Shown piece after piece: positions 60,601 to 64,000 of a stretch of DNA of 64,000 nucleotides. Under the pieces are notes generated by a model, which searched no databases, had not been told where the DNA came from, and worked only from the letters and a program-made list of their open reading frames with translations. Location of the stretch: assembly GCA_004014935.1 (NCBI GenBank), contig CP025321.1:2604001-2668000 (forward strand), written 5' to 3'. This DNA is from Saccharomycopsis malanga. Taxonomy: Eukaryota; Ascomycota; Saccharomycetes; Ascoideales; Saccharomycopsidaceae. How positions within the stretch are numbered: the stretch's first letter is position 1; each line of letters opens with the position of its first letter. The translations under genes were made by a program, and so were the position numbers.

Positions 60601-61953
60601 AAAACCAAACAAAAGTAGTTGAAGGACCTTGATTGGCTTCATCGAATAATACTCGTATAACGAGGCCATTATAGAGTGTTTTGTTATGTGATGGTTAGAA
60701 AAACAGAGCAGGTTAAAAAACTCATGAGGCAAGGCCAAAATAACGGCACCAAAATTCTTATAAATTTGGCCAGAAAGGTCAACAGAGGTGTTCCACACAT
60801 CAGCGTCACGGCCTGAGGCAAAGGAACCTTTAAGAAAGGAGAATTTGGTGGACGTATCGGAAGGAGGAGAAGAGCCAGCGCCAGTATTTGCTTGAGCTGT
60901 AGAGTTGGGTGTATTGACAGCAAACTTTTTATCTAAAGAAAACAACTTTGCAAAAAATACAAGGATTAGGTGAAGATTGTAAAAGCTCACAGAGTCGCTA
61001 TTGTCTAGAAGATAGCTAGTATTATTATGAGTGACCAGAAAGACGTTCCTGGACCGTACTATGGGCTCCGGAGGAAGCCTGTTTCTGGTGATTATCTCAT
61101 TTTGTAGACCAGAGATGATGGGCTGTAACTTTGCCGAGAGTGTGTTCAACGTAGGAGATCGCGTTCTCGACTTTGGAGTCGAAGGGGCATGGGTACTATC
61201 GATGTTGGGGCTACTCATGGTGAGTTTCGAGCCGGTGACGAAATCGACACAGGGTTTGTAGTTGTGGAAAAGCATGTAAGTTGTTTTTAGCAACTCTACG
61301 AGTAAATTTTCGTGTATGTCAGCGTTGTTCAGTTTGAAAAAGAGCCATAGTAGATTTTTGGTGTTTTCGAGCACCAAATTGATGAGTTGGACGATTATAG
61401 AAGCAAAGTAGGGGATATTGTAGCAGGAGCCACGTTTCTTGTAGAGAATAAGGAAAGTAAGCCTTATTGGAGCTACCAAATAGCGAAACGCCAAAGCTTG
61501 GGATGTGGCTGTCCGAGTATGGGATATACTATATCGTTTAATAAGGAGGATCATGTCAAGTAGAATGCAGTCCGGATGCGGCTGTTTATGCAAGTCAAAC
61601 TCTTCAAAAAGCGTTTTATTGACTAGGAGCCCGTTTGCAATAGCCATGGAGATTCTGGCGAGTACCAGCGCAATGTCCAAAGACGGCACCTCACCATGGA
61701 AATTTGCAACGTCTGAGTCAGTGAGATGATTGATGGCAAGAAACAAGTGGGATATTATAGACATGGAAAAATGCGAGAGGATTTGGCGGTGCTTGCTCAA
61801 TGCACTAAGTGCATCTGCGAGATGTGAGAGTTGCGCTAAAGTGGTTCTGGTTATCGGTTGTTGCGCCTTACTGGCAACAAGGTCGACAAGTGACCCCAAC
61901 TGGGCCGGCAGGATGGTGTCAGCAAAAAGCGCTTCTGAGTCTGGTGTGAGCAT
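57646..61953 (-). CDS. Large Ser-rich protein of unknown function with helical N-terminal region
   Basis: A 1435-residue protein I do not recognise. The first 560 or so residues are mostly helical and Leu-rich (for example LARISMAIANGLLVNKTLFEEF, IIVQLINLVLENTKNLLWLFFKLN), perhaps an armadillo/HEAT-like fold. Basic, Ser/Pro-rich sequence follows with many (S/T)P sites and SPKK motifs (LSPKKVIS, GISPKKSIQSLKNKYSHKRDKSKS). Another helical block comes at about 835-910 (KHFKELLLILNYNTILT), then Ser-rich DNA-binding-free linker, a hydrophobic helix (FLIIFLGNDLFYLIFMFF, about 1050) and a Ser-rich tail. No enzyme motif or signal peptide seen. A regulated cytoplasmic or cortical scaffold is a guess. 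The frame extends to a GTG; MLTPDSEALF at 61953 is the first ATG. Confidence 0.75.
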   Translation of the reverse strand: MLTPDSEALFADTILPAQLGSLVDLVASKAQQPITRTTLAQLSHLADALSALSKHRQILSHFSMSIISHLFLAINHLTDSDVANFHGEVPSLDIALVLARISMAIANGLLVNKTLFEEFDLHKQPHPDCILLDMILLIKRYSISHTRTATSQALAFRYLVAPIRLTFLILYKKRGSCYNIPYFASIIVQLINLVLENTKNLLWLFFKLNNADIHENLLVELLKTTYMLFHNYKPCVDFVTGSKLTMSSPNIDSTHAPSTPKSRTRSPTLNTLSAKLQPIISGLQNEIITRNRLPPEPIVRSRNVFLVTHNNTSYLLDNSDSVSFYNLHLILVFFAKLFSLDKKFAVNTPNSTAQANTGAGSSPPSDTSTKFSFLKGSFASGRDADVWNTSVDLSGQIYKNFGAVILALPHEFFNLLCFSNHHITKHSIMASLYEYYSMKPIKVLQLLLFGFLATIRNELSHTKKYHSTASVLNPDPAALIKNITNLDPDHLFIPLTVINHILNFKNSLRNDLNALKKEIHNNRLRYRSRTATGHQHANSIDNLQFEKSLEFFQKLNFIDEISEFFEKFLLPSSSAASYLGLQVFTTPHSLKALRENELLAESILAPNELVNGLSLPLSPKKVISKETNHKEARKQLRKSKSTGVIRKAAPGRRKSNQENVDSEPLQTELKTPWRARPKFDSASRTFTYTGGKSDFDPFVTHKSLIPGSPTGPERKNSIVSSPFKRLGISPKKSIQSLKNKYSHKRDKSKSASINPLDAGESATLSAEYKRSNSIPKTSSDENLSRQEKTISAQKVYTSKSDTEHRFKVENEKKHFKELLLILNYNTILTVDSKDLNKEDSMLVQENNCYKVLMKLCKNPFAPTSMKNLIIQIYFNLITEHTNPEDEDADSLSNSPESDDKKSSLKRLSTHFMTKKLDFNLEKRYSSRLLGSTTRNSTLTIDGSPSAEHTASSSSSKASDYFGSVLERSLVSSDTFSRKSNGKKRISGSDSNIPSSPIESTTLSRASIPPSSSSSSSSFSHVDDLTRASTVNDFFLKFQNLKNLQKFLIIFLGNDLFYLIFMFFQKKININEQELRIITEYLHLSYGSGAVARGQSQAGQGKEIGSLANVLSSIPSNRGMSIVLNFANSADRDNIFGREITLENSQNNVQTLDFELYQVSDDENEFVDFHSSESNKKSGSGFSGFSKLPFGNKNSDQTSTNRVSQGSTNKSRNISAKSFSIGSKTKSLLNLRKTSKASSNGSFESYKNYSNVSFATNYGPDPNLVSKFEKFAFETTANKTGSPPSNTARFKRSPNNFIALNDIDESIDPKSTISDGHLRDFATTSPNDIEKGSDLAKLLRKNSIDPTFTYLRPSNAVRSDSMAETLVNSDPDADSSASLGSRGNAAPTVVAATANNLFTNMATNANLRGSRSSLTSIEKYEEAEKFFGLIEKLSKK

Positions 61954-62234
61954 GTGGCAAAACACTTGAAAAGGCCTGGAAAATGGCCTTGGACATCATA
62001 AAGTTCCCCCAACCCTCTTAGCCCAAACCAATGACACACTTGTTATGTTATCGTAGGCCTGGTTGCGTGCCCTGGTGCGATGCGCAGTGGGTGAGAACAA
62101 GGTGGTGGTAAAATGATTAGTGATTAGAATTAGGTGATGAGGAAGGCGTTACAGGACAGTAATAACTGGGCTTAGAACCACTGCACGGTTGCTAACCAAT
62201 ACAAAATATTAACATATATACTACCAATATACAA

Positions 62235-62837
62235 ATGCCCAGTCCCGTGTTTGCACAGTTCAAGTTGGTGCTTCTTGGGGAGAGTGCCGTCGGCAAGTCG
62301 TCGTTAGTATACCGCTTTATCAAAGACCAATTCGACGAGTTTCGCGAATCTACTATTGGTGCTGCCTTTTTAACCCAGAGCATCCAGCTCGATGACAACA
62401 CTACAGTCAAGCTTGAGATTTGGGACACTGCTGGGCAGGAGCGCTACCGCTCTCTTGCCCCAATGTATTACCGTAATGCACACTGCGCTGTAGTGGTCTA
62501 TGATATCACTAGCTCGTCATCGCTCTCCAAGGCCAAACATTGGGTCGCAGAGCTCAAGAAACACTCTATGCGCAGTCGCGACATCGTCATTGCCCTTGTT
62601 GGCAACAAGCTGGACTTGGTAGACGCTAGGGCTGTTGACCGCGCCCTGGCCTTTGAATACGCCCGTGAGGAAGGTCTCTTGTTCTTTGAGGCCAGCGCCA
62701 AGTCTGGCCAGGGCGTCCGCGATGTCTTTGAACTGGTGGCGCGCAAATTACCGGTCCAAGAAGCTGCTCTGAAGCCACGGCCTCAGGACAACGCCGTGGA
62801 TTTGAGCCGCCGGCCTCACGAGTCTTGCCTGTGCTGA
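62235..62837 (+). CDS. VPS21: Rab5-family GTPase (VPS21/YPT53-like)
   Basis: A 200-residue Rab GTPase of early endosomes and vacuolar sorting. The G motifs are all present: G1 GESAVGKSS, effector/switch [11 protein letters not shown] (identical to yeast Vps21 and Rab5), G3 [10 protein letters not shown]4 GNKxD, and G5 [27 protein letters not shown] also matches Vps21. The C-terminal CLC motif fits double geranylgeranylation. The G4 middle residue is encoded by CTG and would be Leu or, under the CUG-Ser code, Ser (NKSD), both known in Rabs. The gene is GC-richer than its neighbours (sample lines 53-60 percent). Vps21 versus Ypt52/Ypt53 cannot be settled by eye. Divergent from the Ser-rich orphan at 281 bp. 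Confidence 0.9.
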   Translation: MPSPVFAQFKLVLLGESAVGKSSLVYRFIKDQFDEFRESTIGAAFLTQSIQLDDNTTVKLEIWDTAGQERYRSLAPMYYRNAHCAVVVYDITSSSSLSKAKHWVAELKKHSMRSRDIVIALVGNKLDLVDARAVDRALAFEYAREEGLLFFEASAKSGQGVRDVFELVARKLPVQEAALKPRPQDNAVDLSRRPHESCLC

Positions 62838-62930
62838 AGACTTTTTCTACTTTACATAAGAATTCACATCTTTTAAACGCTTTGCTCAACTTGTTCTGTC
62901 AAATTACTGTAGACTTACTTATAGATTGAG

Positions 62931-63003
62931 TGGCGGTGTACACCCCCATATTGCATTGACCCGCTGTTCTGGTGCTAACTAGATGTGGCGGTGTACACCC
63001 CCA
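62931..63003. promoter_or_regulatory. Two 18-bp direct repeats upstream of the EAF-like gene
   Basis: TGGCGGTGTACACCCCCA occurs at 62931-62948 and again at 62986-63003, 55 bp apart. The core GGTGTACACC is a perfect 10-bp palindrome, and GGTGTAC/ACACCC resembles Rap1/telomere-repeat-type sites. They lie 95-165 bp upstream of the gene at 63097. Likely paired factor-binding sites; the factor is not known. Confidence 0.55.
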
Positions 63004-63096
63004 CCCACCTTAAAAAGCGCCACGAAGGAGTCCTATAAGCTATTTTCAGTAGTGGTATCAGCTAACAACACAACTGTTCACAACAACCCAACTACA

Positions 63097-64000
63097 ATGT
63101 CGCTTCCTGACGGCGAGTATGATATTGAGATATCTGCGGACTTGCGCCTGAGGACCGAGGCTCTTGACAGGAGTGGCAGCCAACCTTCAGTGTCGTATGC
63201 TGAGCCAGGTCTAGAGCAGCATCTTTTTCAGCTCAAGTGTAAGTATAACAGTCATTTACAAGGCTTTCTAAATATAGCATTCTAACTATTCAGTCACTCA
63301 GTATCCTACCAGCCTCCTTCCTGATCCAGAGTTCCAGCTTTTTCCCAAGAAAACGTCCAGTCTGCACTTTATGGTGGCGTCGGCCTCTACGAACAACAGC
63401 AAGGAACTTATCCTGGAGGGCACCGCATTGAGAGCCAAGGATTCTGAATATATGCTAGTATTCAACGAAAAGACGCAGACGTTGAAACTATGCGGACTCA
63501 ACTCCATCATTAGGGCAAACAAACCTAGAAGTTCCAAAAAGAACGCCCAGGAGCTTGCAGATCTTCGAGCATACTATAAGCAGGCTGCTCCTGAGATTGT
63601 TTCGGCTAAAGTGCTGACCAAAAAGACTGCAAACAAGTGGGAAAAGTTTCAACCTAAAAGCAACTCTGTTTCTCTTGATCCGCCGAGCGAGGATGAGCAA
63701 CCAGAAGTTGACAGTAAACCAGAAGACAATGAATTTGATGACTTTGATTTCGACAATTTTGATCAGTTTGATGATGAATTATCAAACGACGTCAACAATA
63801 ATAAAACTCCTGCCCCTAACAGCGATACAGAAGAGACACAGAATCAGCTGGTATTAAACGTAGCAACTCCAAAGGTCGCCCTGAAAAAGCTTCCTACCCC
63901 AGCTTCTGTCGCGCCTACTCCAACTGTAAGCAGCACGAAAAACGACTCTTTCAACGAGCATGATGACTTGGACCTTGCGTCCTTCGAGGACGAAATAGAA
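63097..64000 (+). CDS. EAF-family (ELL-associated factor) transcription elongation protein, partial
   Basis: Cut by the window end. Exon 1 is 63097-63238, exon 2 starts at 63294 and stays open to 64000. Joined in frame it gives 280 residues: MSLPDGEYDIEISADLRLR, then HLFQLKFTQYPTSLLPDPEFQLF across the junction, then ELILEGTALRAKDSEYMLVFNEKTQTLKLCGLNSIIRANKPR. This follows the EAF N-terminal domain (F/Y-K-F-P-S strand, F/L-x-G, EYxLIF, L--L-S-I--NK-R). In animals and fission yeast EAF partners ELL to stimulate Pol II elongation. An acidic Asp/Phe-rich segment follows (DDFDFDNFDQFDDE). Splicing at 63293 is the only nearby acceptor that keeps the frame. Confidence 0.75.
63239..63293 (+). other. 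Intron of the EAF-like gene (55 nt)
   Basis: Starts GTAAGTAT, has branch-point-like TTCTAAC at 63280-63286 and ends TATTCAG. A short branch-to-acceptor distance is usual for CUG-clade introns. Reading through would end the protein after 62 residues. Confidence 0.85.

Noticed and set aside
1-64000. Search by eye for LTR, retroviral-like, Polinton-like or DNA transposon sequence
   Set aside because: No reverse transcriptase, integrase, transposase, capsid or long terminal repeat pattern was recognised in any frame supplied.

Overview
The window is nuclear DNA of a budding yeast (Saccharomycotina): compact, mostly intron-poor genes, a yeast-type tRNA-Lys(CUU), two short GTAAGT introns and clear orthologues of yeast genes. 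The codon CTG is scarce. Where it occurs it sits mainly in Ser-rich or variable segments and avoids conserved leucines (only two CTG codons in ARP4, both in linkers; one in SEC12 completes a KSVKSK repeat if read as Ser). This points to the CUG-Ser clade (Debaryomycetaceae/Metschnikowiaceae), species not identified. Residues quoted here use the standard code, so a quoted Leu from CTG may be Ser in vivo. Many open frames extend upstream through GTG or TTG; starts given here are the first credible ATG.

Layout. 0.8-20.4 kb is dominated by cell-surface genes: a KRE9/KNH1 beta-1,6-glucan factor, a Cys-rich secreted orphan, a Zn2Cys6 regulator, a vacuolar/ER-type Na-Ca exchanger homologue, two GPI-anchored Ser/Thr-rich wall proteins (one with a duplicated N-terminal Cys domain) and a SUR7-family protein. 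20.7-24.1 kb holds MTR2 (mRNA export) and ASH1 (GATA-like repressor) behind an AUG-free leader of about 0.5 kb. 24.1-27.5 kb is gene-poor apart from the tRNA. 27.5-34.4 kb has a Dal5-like permease and two same-strand exo-1,3-beta-glucanase genes. 35.4-64 kb is housekeeping: HSP10 (start codon alone in exon 1, heat-shock element upstream), HOS4 (Set3 complex), NOP15 (ribosome biogenesis, PAC/RRPE promoter), DLD1, an orphan membrane protein, an Ariadne-type RBR ligase, ARP4 and SEC12 (divergent), a large Ser-rich orphan, a Rab5-type GTPase, and the start of an EAF-family gene cut by the window end.

No intact transposon, LTR element, rRNA, CRISPR-like array or viral remnant was recognised. The most interesting signals are an orphan Ribi-type promoter at 42.35-42.4 kb facing a structured locus without a recognisable protein, a tRNA-like Pol III sequence beside a dispersed 19-bp repeat, the SEC12 luminal tail ending in KDEL, and the duplicated-domain adhesin.
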